This document shows positions 43,213 through 43,522 of a stretch of DNA of 43,522 nt, in pieces. The DNA lies in NCBI GenBank assembly GCA_025361485.1, contig JANYLA010000114.1, forward strand, positions 1 to 43,522. The letters run 5' to 3'. This DNA comes from Bacteroidales bacterium. GTDB taxonomy: Bacteria; Bacteroidota; Bacteroidia; Bacteroidales; Tenuifilaceae. Under the pieces are notes generated by a model. It was not told the DNA's origin, did no database searches, and was given only the letters and a program-made list of their open reading frames with translations. The translations under genes were made by a program, and so were the position numbers. Numbering within the stretch: the stretch's first letter is position 1; every line of letters starts with the position of its first letter.

Positions 43213-43518
43213 ATGAGCCAGAAAATTAGAATTAAACTAAAATCGTATGACCACAACCTGGTTGACAAGTCTGCCGAGAAAATCGTCAAGACCGTAAAAG
43301 CAACAGGCGCTGTGGTGAGTGGTCCTATTCCGCTACCAACACACAAGCGGATATTCACTGTGAACCGCTCCACGTTCGTTAACAAAAAATCGAGAGAGCA
43401 ATTTGAACTCAGCTCTTTCAAGCGTTTACTCGACATCTACAGCTCCACCCCGAAGACCATCGATGCCCTAATGAAGCTCGAACTTCCATCTGGAGTCGAA
43501 GTAGAAATTAAAGTATGA
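43213..43518 (+). CDS. rpsJ: 30S ribosomal protein S10
   Basis: A 101-aa S10, part of the 30S head and partner of NusB in antitermination. It begins [24 protein letters not shown] and contains [31 protein letters not shown]. It lies directly after fusA, so the str and S10 clusters are fused here; the next ribosomal genes lie beyond the window. The stop codon is 4 nt from the window end. Confidence 0.98.
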   Translation: MSQKIRIKLKSYDHNLVDKSAEKIVKTVKATGAVVSGPIPLPTHKRIFTVNRSTFVNKKSREQFELSSFKRLLDIYSSTPKTIDALMKLELPSGVEVEIKV

Positions 43519-43522
43519 GTTT

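Overview
The window is a stretch of Bacteroidota chromosome. The evidence is: repeated TTG/TTTG-N19-21-TAnnTTTG promoters, the sigma-ABfr type of this phylum; almost no Shine-Dalgarno sequences; a type IX secretion (gliding-motility) C-terminal domain protein; a DUF4290 gene next to murA; a zinc-free type B L31; a second EF-G paralogue; and an rpsL-rpsG-fusA-rpsJ order with no tuf. An order close to Bacteroidales/Marinilabiliales is my inference. Most genes are housekeeping. No phage, insertion sequence, CRISPR array or rRNA operon is visible.

Layout. 1-2746: birA, an SRPBCC protein, pyrE and a NUDIX gene; pyrE and the NUDIX gene are head to head and their start codons overlap. 2797-10683: a mostly minus-strand run of a degenerate TlpA-like protein, coaD, lon, a GlmU-like protein, rpmE type B, a Bax-inhibitor-1 protein and an AlkD-like protein. 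10840-14264: a small plus-strand surface-polysaccharide operon (flippase, asparagine-synthase-like, acyltransferase), followed by tRNA-His and a small orphan gene. 14901-19473: an exported isochorismatase-like protein, then a KdpD-like kinase, a KdpE-like regulator and the potassium transporter Kup. 19498-24793: a sigma-54 type response regulator, Ppx/GppA, an HD hydrolase and an ABC exporter. 25081-31512: dnaJ, grpE, an M28 peptidase, a lipoprotein, murA and DUF4290. 31731-37316: UvrD/PcrA helicase, a gliding-motility C-terminal domain protein, small envelope proteins and a cyclophilin. 37468-43518: the EF-G2-like paralogue, divergent from rpsL-rpsG-fusA-rpsJ.

The most interesting points are as follows. 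(1) The KdpD/KdpE-like pair and kup each have an 11-bp-spaced direct repeat of CTTTAYA upstream, which resembles the KdpE operator of enterobacteria, so this two-component system probably controls Kup instead of KdpFABC. (2) kup appears frameshifted by one extra G near its 3' end, and a Kup-like tail continues in the next frame. (3) At least seven intergenic gaps hold low-complexity word repeats with 7-11 nt units, often as long imperfect inverted arms and with a different word at each site. (4) The EF-G paralogue has lost the catalytic His and the switch-I Thr. (5) MurA carries Asp in place of the fosfomycin-target Cys.

Several genes have been given a start internal to the longest open frame, because the upstream extension is repeat or intergenic sequence or does not match the family.
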